This document shows, piece after piece, positions 21,595 to 32,929 of a stretch of 64,000 nt of DNA. The stretch is from Symsagittifera roscoffensis (taxonomy: Eukaryota; Xenacoelomorpha; Acoela; Convolutidae), in the NCBI RefSeq assembly GCF_963678635.1, contig NC_087062.1, positions 50,296,178 to 50,360,177 on the forward strand, read 5' to 3'. The notes under the pieces are model-generated. The model made no database searches. It was given only the letters and a program-made list of their open reading frames with translations, and was not told where the DNA came from. Numbering within the stretch: position 1 is the stretch's first letter; each line of letters starts with the position of its first letter. A program made the position numbers and the translations under genes.

Positions 21595-21961
21595 AAACTA
21601 GAGCGACTCATCAAAAGGTAATCACTATCTGCAGAAAATCTATTGCATATTGAAACTCCTAACAATTAGATTTTCTGCGAACGAAAAGAAAAGCTTACTA
21701 GTTGCTGGCTAGGCAAAAAAAAATTCCGCGAGATTTGATAAACATGTGATGTAGGGCAAATCGTAGAGCGCCTACTTAGCAAGCCAGAAGTACGGGGAGC
21801 AATACCCCGCAACTCCGAAGTTAAGGACATCGAGCAATTAATTAACTTTCTTCAGAAAATTAGTGAATATTGAAATCTTGTACAAGAAATATCTTCCCGG
21901 GAAATTAATAACCTCTCGTTTGCCGACTGAAAGAAAAGTTTCCCCGACAGGACTAAACTAT

Positions 21962-22034
21962 GGGGATGTAGCTCAAATGGTAGAGCGATCGCTTTGCATG
22001 CGAGAGGTACGGGGATCGATGCCCCGCATCTCCA
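21962..22034 (+). tRNA. tRNA-Ala (UGC)
   Basis: Consensus except A27, which unpairs the top of the anticodon stem. Confidence 0.7.
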
Positions 22035-22401
22035 AAACTAGAGCCACTCATCAAATGGTAATCACTATTTCAAGATAATCTATTGCATATTGAAATTCCT
22101 AACAAGTAGATTTTCTGCGAACGAAAAGAAAAACTTCATAGTTGCTGACTAAGCGAAAAAAAATTCCGCGAGATTTGGTGAACATTGGATGTAGGTCAAT
22201 TGGTAGAGCGCCCACCTATCAAGCCAGAAGCACGGGGAGCAATACCCCGCATCTCCAAAGTTAAGGACATCGAGTATTTAATTAACTTTCTTCAGAAAAC
22301 TACTGAATATTTAAATCTTATACAAGAAATATCTTCCCGGGAAATTAATAACCTCTTGTTTGCCGACTGAAACAAAAGCTTCCTCGACAGTTCTATTCTA
22401 T

Positions 22402-22474
22402 GGTGATGTAGCTCAAATGGTAGAACGCGCGCTTTGCATGCGAGAGGTACGGGGATTGATGCCCCGGATCTCCA
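22402..22474 (+). tRNA. tRNA-Ala (UGC)
   Basis: Sister of 21522, also lacking G3.T70, plus GAAC in the D-stem. Confidence 0.35.
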
Positions 22475-22841
22475 AAACTAGAGCGACTCATCAAAAGGTA
22501 ATCACTATCTGCAGAAAATCTATTGCATATTGAAACTCCTAACAAGTAGATTTTCTGCGAACGAAAAGAAAAACTTCATAGTTGCTGGCTAAGCGAAAAA
22601 AAGTTCCGCGAGATTTGATAAATATGTGATGTAGGGCAAATCGTAGAGCGCCTACTTAGCAAGCCAGAAGTACGGGGAGCAATACCCCGCATCTCCGAAG
22701 TTAAGGACATCGAGCAATTAATTAACTTTCTTCAAAAAATTACTGAATATTGAAATCTTGTACAAGAAATACCTTCCCAGAAAATTTATAACCTCTCGTT
22801 TGCCGACTGAAAGAAAAGTTTCCCCGACAGGACTAAACTAT

Positions 22842-22914
22842 GGGGATGTAGCTCAAATGGTAGAGCGCTCGCTTTGCATGCGAAAGGTACGGGGATCGAT
22901 GCTTCGTATCTCCA
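22842..22914 (+). tRNA. tRNA-Ala (UGC)
   Basis: GCGAA anticodon stem. T-stem 3' strand CTTCG and T66. Confidence 0.45.
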
Positions 22915-23281
22915 AAACTAGAGCCACTCATCAAATGGTAATCACTATCTCAAGATAATCTATTGCATATTGAAATTCCTAACAAGTAGACTTTCTGCGA
23001 ACGAAAAGAAAAACTTCATAGTTGCTGACTAAGCGAAAAAAAATTCCGCGAGATTTGGTGAACATTGGATGTAGGTCAATTGGTAGAGCGCCCACTTATC
23101 AAGCCAGAAGTACGGGGAGCAATACCCCGCATCTCCAAAGTTAAGGACATCGAGTATTTAATTAACTTTCTTCAGAAAACTACTGAATACTGAAATCTTT
23201 TACAAGAAATACTTTCCCGGGAAATTAATAACCTCTTGTTTGCCGACTGAAACAAAAGCTTCCTCGACAGTTCTAAACTAT

Positions 23282-23297
23282 GGGGATGTAGCTCAAA
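23282..23297 (+). pseudogene. Truncated tRNA-Ala, 5' 16 nt only
   Basis: GGGGATGTAGCTCAAA runs directly into the 3'-flank motif aggtaatcactat. This is a deletion joined at a short shared aaa tract and the start of the rearranged stretch. Confidence 0.7.
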
Positions 23298-23457
23298 AGG
23301 TAATCACTATCTGCAGATAATCTATTGCATATTGAAACTCCTAACAAGTAGATTTTCTGCGAACGAAAAGAAAAACTTCACAGTTGCTGGCTAAGCGAAA
23401 AAAATAACCTCTTGTTTGCCGACTGAAACAAAAGCTTCCTCGACAGTTCTAAACTAT

Positions 23458-23530
23458 GGGGATGTAGCTCAAATGGTAGAGAGCTCGCTTTGCATGCGAG
23501 AGGTACGGGGATTGATACCCCGGATCTCCA
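23458..23530 (+). tRNA. tRNA-Ala (UGC)
   Basis: GAGAG in the D-stem region, ATTGATA T-loop, G66. Confidence 0.5.
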
Positions 23531-23760
23531 AAATGTAATCACTATCTGCAGATAATCTATTGCATATTGAAACTCCTAACAAGTAGATTGATGCCCCGGA
23601 TACGGGGATTGATGCCCCGGATCTCCAAAAGGTAATCACTATCTGCAGATAATCTGTTGCATATTGAAACTCCTAACAAGTAGATTTTCTGCGAGCGAAA
23701 AGAAAAACTTCACAGAAAATCTGCAGATAGTGATAAAGGTGCAAAACTATCTGCAAAACT

Positions 23761-23797
23761 TCTGCAGATAGTGATAAAGGTAATCACTATCTGCAGA
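23761..23797. repeat. Perfect hairpin, 15-bp arms, copy 1
   Basis: tctgcagatagtgat, 7-nt spacer aaaggta, then its exact reverse complement. Confidence 0.85.
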
Positions 23798-23937
23798 TAA
23801 TCTATTGCATATTGAAACTCCTAACAAGTAGATTTTCTGCGAACGAAAAGAAAAACTTCACAGTTGCTGGCTAAGCGAATTTAATAACCTCTTAATTGCC
23901 GACTGAAACAAAAGCTTCCTCGACAGTTCTAAACTAT

Positions 23938-24008
23938 GGGATGTACCTCAAATGGTAGAGCGCTCGCTTTGCATGCGAGAGGTACGGGGATTGATGCCCG
24001 GATCTCCA
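23938..24008 (+). pseudogene. tRNA-Ala-like (UGC), two 1-nt losses
   Basis: The acceptor has only three Gs, box A is TACCTCAAATGG and the T-stem is one base short (71 nt). Confidence 0.45.
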
Positions 24009-24169
24009 AAGGTAATCACTATCTGCAGATAATCTATTGCATATTGAAACTCCTAACAAGTAGATTTTCTGCGAACGAAAAGAAAAACTTCACAGTTGCT
24101 GGCTAAGCGAAAAACATAACCTCTTGTTTGCCGACTGAAACAAAAGCTTCCTCGACAGTTCTAAACTAT

Positions 24170-24242
24170 GGGGATGTAGCTCAAATGGTAGAGCGCTCGC
24201 TTTGCAAGCGAGAGGTACGGGGATTGATGCCCCGGTTCTCCA
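24170..24242 (+). tRNA. tRNA-Ala (UGC)
   Basis: Anticodon loop TTTGCAA, ATTGATG T-loop, GTTCTCC 3' acceptor. Confidence 0.55.
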
Positions 24243-24371
24243 AAAGGTAATCACTATCTGCAGATAATCTATTGCATATTGAAACTCCTAACAAGTAGAT
24301 TGATGCCCCGAAGAAAAACTTCACAGAAAATCTGCAGATAGTGATAAAGGTGCAAAACTATCTGCAAAACT

Positions 24372-24408
24372 TCTGCAGATAGTGATAAAGGTACTCACTA
24401 TCTGCAGA
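24372..24408. repeat. Hairpin copy 2, one arm mismatch
   Basis: Same module as 23761-23797, with one base changed in the second arm (ctcactatctgcaga). Confidence 0.8.
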
Positions 24409-24548
24409 TAATCTATTGCATATTGAAACTCCTAACAAGTAGATTTTCGGCGAACGAAAAGAAAAACTTCACAGTTGCTGGCTAAGCGAAATTAATAACC
24501 TCTTGTTTGCCGACTGAAACAAAAGCTTCCTCGACAGTTCTAAACTAT

Positions 24549-24621
24549 GGGGATGTAGCTCAAATGGTAGAGCGCTCGCTTTGCATGCGAGAGGTACGGG
24601 GATTGATGCCCCGGATCTCCA
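24549..24621 (+). tRNA. tRNA-Ala (UGC)
   Basis: Consensus except ATTGATG and G66. Confidence 0.7.
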
Positions 24622-24739
24622 AAATGCAATTCTCTATTGCATATTGGAACTCCTAACAAGTAGATTTTCTGCGAACGAAAAATTAAAAACCTCTTGTTTG
24701 CCGACTGAAACAAAAGCTTCCTCGACAGTTCAAAACTAT

Positions 24740-24812
24740 GGGGATGTAGCTCAAATGGTAGAGCGCTCGCTTTGCATGCGAGAGGTACGGGGTTTGATGC
24801 CCCGGATATCCA
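24740..24812 (+). tRNA. tRNA-Ala (UGC)
   Basis: T-loop TTTGATG and 3' acceptor GATATCC. Only 191 bp after the previous copy. Confidence 0.5.
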
Positions 24813-24961
24813 TAATGCAGATAATCTATTGCATATTGAAACTCCTAACAAGTAGATTTTCTGCGAACGAAAAGAAAAACTTCACAGTTGCTGGCTAAGC
24901 GAAAAAAATAACCTCTTGTTTGCCGACTGAAACAAAAGCTTCCTCGACAGTTCGAAACTAT

Positions 24962-25034
24962 GGGGATGAAGCTTAAACGGTAGAGCGCTCGCTTTGCATG
25001 CGAGAGGTACGGGGATTGATGCCCCGGATCTCCA
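24962..25034 (+). tRNA. tRNA-Ala-like (UGC)
   Basis: Box A altered (AAGCTTAAACGG). Anticodon and T arms good, G66. Confidence 0.45.
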
Positions 25035-25163
25035 AAAGGTAATCACTATCTGCAGATAATCTATTGCATATTGAAACTCCTAACAAGTAGATTGATGCCC
25101 CGAAGAAAAACTTCACAGAAAATCTGCAGATAGTGATAAAGGTGCAAAACTATCTGCAAAACT

Positions 25164-25200
25164 TCTGCAGATAGTGATAAAGGTAATCACTATCTGCAGA
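25164..25200. repeat. Perfect hairpin, copy 3
   Basis: Identical to 23761-23797. Confidence 0.85.
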
Positions 25201-25340
25201 TAATCTATTGCATATTGAAACTCCTAACAAGTAGATTTTCTGCGAACGAAAAGAAAAACTTCACAGTTGCTGGCTAAGCGAAATTAATAACCTCTTGTTT
25301 GCCGACTGAAACAAAAGCTTCCTCGACAGTTCTAAACTAT

Positions 25341-25413
25341 GGGGATGTAGCTCAAATGGTAGAGCGCTCCCTTTGCATGCGAGAGGTACGGGGATTGATG
25401 CCCCGGATCTCCA
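25341..25413 (+). tRNA. tRNA-Ala (UGC)
   Basis: Anticodon stem CTCCC/GCGAG (one mismatch), ATTGATG, G66. Confidence 0.55.
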
Positions 25414-25574
25414 AAGGTAATCACTATCTGCAGATAATCAATTGCATATTGAAACTCCTAACAAGTAGATTTTCTGCGAACGAAAAGAAAAACTTCACAG
25501 TTGCTGGCTAAGCGAAAAAAATAACCTCTTGTTTGGCGACTGAAACAAAAGCTTCCTCGACAGTTCTTAACTAT

Positions 25575-25647
25575 GGGGATGTAGCTCAAATGGTAGAGCG
25601 CTGACTTTGCATGCGAGAGGTACGGGGATTGATGCCCCGGATCTCCA
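25575..25647 (+). tRNA. tRNA-Ala (UGC)
   Basis: Anticodon stem CTGAC/GCGAG (mismatches), ATTGATG, G66. Confidence 0.45.
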
Positions 25648-25856
25648 AAAGGTAATCACTATCTGCAGATAATCTATTGCATATTGAAACTCCTAACAAG
25701 TAGATTGATGCCCCGGATCTCCAAAAGGTAATCACTATCTGCAGATAATCTATTGCATATTGAAACTCCTAACAAGTAGATTTTCTGCGAACGAAAAGAA
25801 AAACTTCACAGAAATTCTGCAGATAGTGATAAAGGTGCAAAACTATCTGCAAAACT

Positions 25857-25893
25857 TCTGCAGATAGTGATAAACGTAATCACTATCTGCAGA
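25857..25893. repeat. Perfect hairpin, copy 4
   Basis: Arms identical to 23761-23797. The spacer is aaacgta. Confidence 0.85.
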
Positions 25894-26032
25894 TAATCTA
25901 TTGCATATTGAAACTCCTAACAAGTAGATTTTCTGCGAACGAAAAGAAAACTTCACAGTTGCTGGCTAAGCGAAATTAATAACCTCTTGTTTGCCGACTG
26001 AAACAAAAATTTCCTCGACAGTTCTAAACTAT

Positions 26033-26105
26033 GGGGATGTAGCTCAAATGGTAGAGCGCTCGCTTTGCATACGTGAGGTACGGGGATCAATGCCGCGCAT
26101 CTCCA
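26033..26105 (+). tRNA. tRNA-Ala (UGC)
   Basis: Anticodon stem CTCGC/ACGTG. T-arm ATCAATG-CCGCG. Confidence 0.4.
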
Positions 26106-26469
26106 AATCTAGGGTCACTCATCAAATGGTAATCATTATCTCCAGATAATCTATTGCATATTGAAATTCCTAACAAGTAGATTTTCTGCGAACGAAAAAA
26201 AACTTCATAGTTGCTGACTAAGCCAAAAAAATTCCGCGAGATTTGATAGACATGGGATATAGGTCGAATGGTAGAGAGCCTACTTAGCAAGCCAGAAGTA
26301 CTGGGGAGCAATACCCCGCATCTCCGAAGTTAAGGACATAGAGCAATTAATTAACTTTCTTCAGAAAACTACCTTTATTGAAGTCTTATACAAGAAACAC
26401 CTTCCAAGAAGAATTTTAACCTCTTGTTTGCCGACTGAAACAAAAGCTTCCTCGACAGTTTGTAATTAT

Positions 26470-26542
26470 GGGGATGTAGCTCAAATGGTAGAGCGCTCGC
26501 TTTGCATGCGAGAAGTACGGGGATCGATGCCCCGCATCTCCA
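26470..26542 (+). tRNA. tRNA-Ala (UGC)
   Basis: UGC consensus except AAGTA in the variable loop. From here the dimeric arrangement resumes. Confidence 0.8.
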
Positions 26543-26910
26543 AAACTAGAGTCACTCATCAACTTGCAATCACGATCTCCAGATATTCTATTGCATATTG
26601 AAATTCCTAACAAGTAGATTTTCTGCGAACGAAAAGAAAAGCTTCATAGTTGCTGACTAAGCGAAAAAAAAAATCCGCGAGATTTGATAAACATGGGATG
26701 TAGGTCAAATGGTAGAGCGCACACTTAGCAAGCCAGAAAAACGGGGAGCAATACCCAGCATCTCCGAAAGTAAGGACACCGAACAATTAATTAAATTTCT
26801 TCAGAAAACTACTGAATACTGAAGTCTTATACAAGAAATACCTTCCCAGAAAAATTTTAACCTCTTGTTTGCCGACTGAAACAAAAGCTTCCTCGACAAT
26901 TTGAAATCTT

Positions 26911-26983
26911 GGGGATGTAGCTCAAATAGTAGAGCGCTCGCTTAGCATGCGAGAGTTACGGTGATCAATGCACCGCATCTCCA
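26911..26983 (+). tRNA. tRNA-Ala (AGC)
   Basis: AAATAG D-loop. Compensated T-stem CGGTG/CACCG. Confidence 0.6.
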
Positions 26984-27361
26984 AATTTAGAGCCACTCAG
27001 CAAATGGTAATCACTATCTCCATATAATTTTTTGCATATTGAAATTCCTAACAAGTGCGTTCGCATTTTCTTTTCTGCGAACGAAAAGAAAAACTTCAGA
27101 GTTGCTGACTGAGCGAAAAAAAAATTCCGAGAGATTTGATAAACATGGGATGTAGGTCGAATGGTAGAGCGCCTACTTAGCAAGCCAGAAGTACGGGGAG
27201 CAATACCCCGCATCTCCGAAGTTAAGGACATCGAGCAATTAATTAACTTTCTTCAGAAAACTACTGAATATTGAAGTCTTATACAAGAAACACCTTCCAA
27301 AAAAAATTTCGCCTCTTGTTCGCCGACTGAAGCAAAAGATTCTTCGACAGTTCTAAATCAT

Positions 27362-27434
27362 TGGGATGTAGCTCAAATGGTAGAGCGCTCGCGTAGCAGT
27401 CGGGAGGTACGGGGTTCAATGCTACGCATCTCCA
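27362..27434 (+). tRNA. tRNA-Ala-like (AGC)
   Basis: T1, anticodon arm CTCGC-GTAGCAG-TCGGG, T-arm TTCAATG-CTACG. Confidence 0.35.
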
Positions 27435-27615
27435 AAACTTCAGCCACTCATCAAATGGTAATCACGATCTCCAGATAATCTATTGCATATTGAAATTCCT
27501 AACAAATAGATTTTCTGCGAACAAAAAGAAAAACTTCATAGTTGCTGACTATGCGAAAAAAAATTCCGCGAGATTCTTATCAAATTCGGCGAGATTTGAT
27601 AAAACAAATTCCGCG

Positions 27616-27688
27616 AGATTTGTAGCTCAAATGTTAGTGCGCTCGCTTAGCATGCGAGAGGTACGGGGATCAATGCCCCGCATCTTCA
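27616..27688 (+). pseudogene. tRNA-Ala-like (AGC) with acceptor replaced
   Basis: From box A (TAGCTCAAATG) onward it is canonical AGC. The first seven bases (AGATTTG) come from the upstream flank of a degenerate copy, which is itself duplicated just before, so the acceptor cannot pair. Confidence 0.6.
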
Positions 27689-28054
27689 AATTTAGAGCCA
27701 CTCATCAAATGTTAATCACTATCTCCACATAATCTATTGCATTTTGAAATTCCTTATAAGTAGATTTTCTGCGAACGAAAAGAAAAACTTCATAGTTGCT
27801 GGATAAGCGAAAAAAAATTCCGCGACATTTGATAAACATGGGATGTAGGTCAAATGGTAAAGCGCCCACTTATCAAGCCAGAAATACGGGAGCACTACCC
27901 CGCATCTTCAAAGTTAAGCACATCGAGTATTTAATTAACTTTCTTCAGAAAACTACTGAATATTGAAATCCCATACAAGAAATACCTTCCCAGAAAATTC
28001 ATAACCTCTTGTTTGCCGACTGAAACAAAAGCTTCCTCGACGGTTCTAAACTGT

Positions 28055-28127
28055 GGGGATGTAGCTCAAATGGTAAAGCGCTTGCTATGCATGCGAGAGG
28101 TACGGGGAGCGATGCCCCGGATCTTCA
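28055..28127 (+). tRNA. tRNA-Ala (UGC)
   Basis: GGTAAAGC, anticodon arm CTTGC-TATGCAT-GCGAG (A at 33), T-loop AGCGATG, GATCTTC. Confidence 0.35.
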
Positions 28128-28490
28128 AAACTAGAGCCACTCATCAAAAAGGTAATCACTAACTCCATATTGAAATTCCTATCAAGTAGATTTTCTGCGA
28201 ACGAAAAAAAAACTTCATAGTTGCTGACTGAGCGAAAAAAAAATCCGCGAGATTTGATAAACAAGGGATGTAGGTCAAATGGTAGAGCGCCCACTTATCA
28301 ATCCAGAAGTACGGGGAGCAATACCCCGCATCTCCAAAGTTAAGGACATCGAGTTTTTAAATAACTTTCTTCAGAAAACTACTGAATATTGAAATCTTAT
28401 ACAAGAAATACCTTCCCAGAAAATTTATAATCTCTTGTTTGCCGACTGAAACAAAAGCTTCCTCGACAGTTTAAAATTATGGGGATGTAG

Positions 28491-28563
28491 CTCAAATGGT
28501 AGAGCGCCGGCTTTGCATGCGAGAGGTACGGGGATCGATGACCCGCATCTCCAAAACTAGAGC
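28491..28563 (+). tRNA. tRNA-Ala (UGC)
   Basis: CCGGC anticodon stem (mismatches). T-stem 3' strand ACCCG. Confidence 0.45.
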
Positions 28564-28919
28564 CACTCATCGAATGGTAATCACTATCTCCAGATAATCT
28601 CTTGCATATCGAAATTCCTAACAAATAGATTTTCTGCGAACGAAAAGAAAAAGTTCATAGTTGCTGACTAAGCGAAAAAAACTTCCGCGAGATTTGATAA
28701 ACATGGGATGTAGGTCAAATGGTAAAGCGCCCACTTATCAAGCCAGAAATACGGGAGCACTACCCCGCATCTCCAAAGTTAAGCACATCGTGTATTTAAT
28801 TATCTTTCTTCAGAAAACTACTGAATATTGAAATCCCATACAAGAAATACCTTCCCAGAAAATTCATAACCTCTTGTTTGCCGACTGAAACAAAAGCTTC
28901 CTCGACCGTTCTAAACTGT

Positions 28920-28992
28920 GGGGATGTAGCTCAAATGGTAGAGCGCTTGCTATGCATGCGAGAGGTACGGGGAGCGATGCCCCGGATCTTCA
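28920..28992 (+). tRNA. tRNA-Ala (UGC)
   Basis: Sister of 28055 without the D-stem change. Confidence 0.4.
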
Positions 28993-29345
28993 AAACTAGA
29001 GCCACTCATCAAAAAGGTGATCACTAACTCCATATTGAAATTCCTATCAAGTAGATTTTCTGCGAACGAAAAAAAAACTTCATAGTTGCTGACTGAGCGA
29101 AAAACAAATCCGCGAGATTTGATAAACATGGGATGTAGGTCAAATGGTAGAGCGCCCACTTATCAATCCAGAAGTACGGGGAGCAATACCCCGCATATCC
29201 AAAGTTAAGGACATCGAGTTTTTAAATAACTTTCTTCAGAAAACTACTGAATATTGAAATCTTATACAAGAAATACCTTCCCAGAAAATTTATAATCTCT
29301 TGTTTGCCGACTGAAACAAAAGCTTCCTCGACAGTTTAAAACTAT

Positions 29346-29418
29346 GGGGATGTAGCTCAATTGGTAGAGCGCTGGCTTTGCATGCGAGAGGTACGGGGAT
29401 CGATGAACCGCATCTCCA
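29346..29418 (+). tRNA. tRNA-Ala (UGC)
   Basis: CTGGC anticodon stem. T-stem 3' strand AACCG. Confidence 0.45.
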
Positions 29419-29785
29419 AAACTAGAGCCACTCATCGAATGGTAATCACTATCTCCAGATAATCTCTTGCATATCGAAATTCCTTACAAATAGATTTTCT
29501 GCGAACGAAAAGAAAAAGTTCATAGTTGCTGACTAAGCGAAAAAAAATTCGGCGAGATTTGATAAACATGTGATGTAGGTCAAATGGTAGAGCGCCCACT
29601 TAGCAAGCCAGAAGTACGGGGAGCAAAACCCCGCATCTCCAAAGTTAAGGACATCCAGAAATTATTTAAATTTCTTCAGAAAACTACTGAATATTGAAGT
29701 CTTATACAAGAAATACTTTCCAAGAAAAATTTCAACATCTTGTTTGCCGACTGAAACAAAAGCTTCCTCGACAGTTATAAATCAT

Positions 29786-29858
29786 GGGGATGTAGCTCAA
29801 ATGGTAGAGCGCTCGCTTTGCATGCGAGAGCTACGGGGATCGATGCCCCGCATCTCCA
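29786..29858 (+). tRNA. tRNA-Ala (UGC)
   Basis: UGC consensus except AGCTA in the variable loop. Confidence 0.8.
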
Positions 29859-30225
29859 AAACAAGAGCCACTTATCAAATGGTAATCACTATCTCCAGAT
29901 AATCTATTGCATATTGAATTTCCTAACAAGTAGATTTTCTGCGAACGAAAAGAAAAAGTTCATAGTTGCTGACTAATCGAAAAAAACTTCCGCGAGATTT
30001 GATAAACATGGGATGTAGGTCAAATGGTAGAGCGCCCACTTAGCAAGCCAGAAGTACGGGGAGCAAAACCCCGCATCTCCAAAGTTAAGGACATCGAGCA
30101 ATTAACTAAATATCTTCAGAAAATAACTGAATATTGAAGTCTTATACAAGAAATACCTTCCAAGACAAATTTTAACCTCTTGTTTGCCGACTGAAACAAA
30201 AGCTTACTCGACCGTTATGAATCAT

Positions 30226-30298
30226 GGGGATGTAGCTCAAAAGGTAGAGCGCTCGCTTAGCATGCGAGAGGTTCGGGGATCAATGCCCCGCATCTCCA
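30226..30298 (+). tRNA. tRNA-Ala (AGC)
   Basis: AGC consensus except AAAAGG in the D-loop and AGGTT in the variable loop. Confidence 0.75.
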
Positions 30299-30665
30299 AA
30301 ACTTGAGTCACTCATCAAATGGTAATCACTATCTCCAGATAATCTATTGCATATTGAAATTCCTAACAAGTAGATTTTCTGCGAACGAAAAGAAAAAGTT
30401 CATAGTTGCTGACTAATCGAAAAAAACTTCCGCGAGATTTGATAAACATGGGATGTAGGTCAAATGGAAGAGCGCCCACTTATCAAGCCAGAAGTACGGG
30501 GAGCAATACCCCGCATCTCCAAAGTTAAGGACATCGAGTTTTTAATTAATTTTCTTCAGAAAACTACTGAATATTGAAATCTTATACAAGAAATACCTTC
30601 CCAGAAATTTTATAACCTCTTGTTTGCCGACTGAAACAAAAGCTTCCCCGACAGTTGTAAATTAT

Positions 30666-30737
30666 GGGGAGTAGCTCAAATGGTAGAACGCTCGCTTTGC
30701 ATGCGAGAAGTACGGGGATCGATGCCCCGCATCTCCA
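30666..30737 (+). tRNA. tRNA-Ala (UGC), acceptor 1 nt short
   Basis: The T before G7 is missing (GGGGAG). D-stem 3' strand is GAAC. Confidence 0.45.
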
Positions 30738-31105
30738 AAACTAGAGTCACTCATTAAATTGTAATCACTATCTCCAGATAATCTATTGCATATTGAAATT
30801 CCTAAGAAGTAAATTTTCTGCGAACGAAAAGAAAAAGTTCATAGTTGCTGGCTAAGCGAAAAAAAATACCGCGAGATTTGATAAACATGGGATGTAGGTC
30901 AAATGGTAGAGCGCCTACTTAGCAAGCCAGAAGTACGGGGGAGCAATACCCCGCATCTCCGAAGTTAAAGACATCGAACAATTAATTAATTTTCTTCAGA
31001 AAACTACTGAATATTGAAGTCTTATACAAGAAATACCTCTCAAGAAAAATTTTAGCCTCTTGTTTGCCGACTGAAACAAAAGCTTCCTCGACAGTTATAA
31101 ATCAT

Positions 31106-31178
31106 TGGGATGTAGCTCAAATGGTAGAGAGCTCGCGTAGCATGCTAGAGGTACGGGGATCAATGCCCCGCATCTCCA
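31106..31178 (+). tRNA. tRNA-Ala (AGC)
   Basis: T1, GAGAG, anticodon arm CTCGC-GTAGCAT-GCTAG. Confidence 0.4.
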
Positions 31179-31532
31179 AAACTTGCGTCACTCATTAAAT
31201 GGTAATCTCTATCTCCAGATAATCTATTGCATATTGATAGATTTTCTGCGAACGAAAAGAAAAACTTCATAGTTGCTGACTAAGCGAAAAAAAATTCCGC
31301 GAGATTTGATAAAAATGGGATGTAGGTCGAATGAAAGAGCGCCCACTTATCAAGCCAGAACTACGTGGAGCACTACCCCGCATCTCCAAAGTTAAGGTCA
31401 TCGAGTTTTTAATTAACTTTCTTCAGAAAACTACTGAATATTGAAATCTTATACAAGAAATACCTTCCCAGAAAATTTATAACCTCTTGTTTGCCGACTG
31501 AAACAAAAGCTTCCTCGACAGTTATAAATCAT

Positions 31533-31605
31533 GGGGATGTAGCTCAAATGGTAGAGCGCTCGCTTAGCATGCGAGAGGTACGGGGATCAATGCCCCGCAT
31601 CTCCA
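31533..31605 (+). tRNA. tRNA-Ala (AGC)
   Basis: AGC consensus, exact. All stems pair, with G3.T70 and A73 present. Confidence 0.9.
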
Positions 31606-31974
31606 AAATTTGAGTCACTCATCAAATGGTAATCACTATCTCCAGATAATCTATTGCATATTGAAATTCCTAACAAGAAGATTTTCTGCGAACGAAAAGA
31701 AAAACTTCATAGTTGCTGACTAAGCGAAAAAAAATTCCGCGAGATTTGATAAACATGGGATGTATGTCAAATGGTAGAGCGCCTACTTAGAAAGTCACAA
31801 GAACGGGGGAGCAATACCCCGCATCTCCGAAGTTAAAGACATCGAACAATTAATTAACTTTCTTCAGAAAACTACTGAATATTGAAGTCTTATACAAGAA
31901 ATACCTTTCAAGAAAAAAAAATAGCCTCTTGTTTGCCGACTGAAACAAAAGCTTCCTCGACAGTTATAAATCAT

Positions 31975-32047
31975 GGGGATGTAGCTCAAATGGTAGAGCG
32001 CTCGCTTAGCATGCGAGATGTACGAGGATCAATGCCCCGCATCTCCA
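31975..32047 (+). tRNA. tRNA-Ala (AGC)
   Basis: ATGTA variable loop and CGAGG T-stem (one mismatch). The next unit is a near copy. Confidence 0.65.
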
Positions 32048-32416
32048 AAACTTGAGTCACTCATCAAATGGTAATCACTTTCTCCAGATAATCCATTGCA
32101 TATTGAAATTCCTAACAAGAAGATTTTCTGCGAACGAAAAGAAAAACTTCATAGTTGCTGACTAAGCGAAAAAAAATTCCGCGAGATTTGATAAACATGG
32201 GATGTATGTCAAATGGTAGAGCGCCTACTTAGAAAGCCACAAGAACGGGGGAGCAATACCCCGCATCTCCGAAGTTAAAGACATCGAACAATTAATTAAC
32301 TTTCTTCAGAAAACTACTGAATATCGAAGTCTTATACAAGAAATACCTTTCAAGAAAAAAAAATAGCCTCTTGTTTGCCGACTGAAACAAAAGCTTCCTC
32401 GACAGTTATAAATCAT

Positions 32417-32489
32417 GGGGATGTAGCTCAAATGGTAGAGCGCTCGCTTAGCATGCGAGAGGTACGAGGATCAATGCCCCGCATCTCCA
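32417..32489 (+). tRNA. tRNA-Ala (AGC)
   Basis: CGAGG T-stem only. Confidence 0.7.
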
Positions 32490-32856
32490 AAACTTGAGTC
32501 ACTCATCAAATGGTAATCACTTTCTCCAGATAATCCATTGCATATTGAAATTCCTAACAAGAAGATTTTCTGCGAACGAAAAGAAAAACTTCATAGTTGC
32601 TGACTAAGCGAAAAAAAATTCCGCGAGATTTGATAAACATGGGATGTAGGGCAAATAGAAGAGCGCCCACTTATCAAGCCAGAAGTACGTGGAGCAATAC
32701 CCCGCATCTCCAAAGTTAAGGTCATCGGGTTTTTAATTAACTTTCTTCAGAAAACTACTGAATATTGAAATCTTATACAAGAAATACCGTCCCAGAAAAT
32801 TTATAACCTCTTTTTTGCCGACTGAAACAAAAGCTTCCTCGACAGTTATAAATCAT

Positions 32857-32929
32857 GGGGATGTAGCTCAAATGGTAGAGCGCTCGCTTAGCATGCGAGA
32901 GGTACGGGGATCAATGCCCCGCATCTCCA
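32857..32929 (+). tRNA. tRNA-Ala (AGC)
   Basis: AGC consensus, exact. Confidence 0.9.

Larger units (their letters stand above)
14716..23137 (+). pseudogene. Degenerate tRNA-Ala-like copies, block 2 (19 copies)
   Basis: Starts: 14716, 15152, 15592, 16033, 16474, 16915, 17353, 17791, 18232, 18671, 19111, 19551, 19990, 20431, 21305, 21745, 22185, 22625, 23065. Mostly A-type with TTAACAA or TTAGCAA loops. The copies at 15152, 15592, 20431, 21305, 22185 and 23065 are B-type. Hybrids at 20648 and 20865 are listed separately. Confidence 0.85.
23298..26000 (+). repeat. Rearranged stretch: monomeric tRNAs, fragments and hairpin modules
   Basis: The degenerate partner copy is absent. Canonical copies recur at uneven spacing (480, 232, 379, 191, 222, 379, 234, 458 bp); 24170-24549 and 24962-25341 repeat 792 bp apart. 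The 3'-flank motif acaagtag joins tRNA T-arm fragments (attgatgccccg) near 23587, 24298, 25091 and 25704, and a second T-arm to acceptor fragment lies at 23601-23627. A module containing ctgcagatagtgat and its inverted copy occurs four times. Confidence 0.8.

Noticed and set aside
23298-26000. The hairpin modules as terminal inverted repeats of a DNA transposon.
   Set aside because: The arms are only 15 bp with a 7-nt loop, nothing lies between them, and the arm sequence is the ordinary array spacer motif in inverted copy.
31510-31532. A TATA-like motif (ttataaat) just upstream of AGC-type tRNAs.
   Set aside because: It ends only about 8 nt before the tRNA, too close for a typical upstream TATA element, and is absent in the TGC lineage. 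It looks like a lineage-specific base difference.
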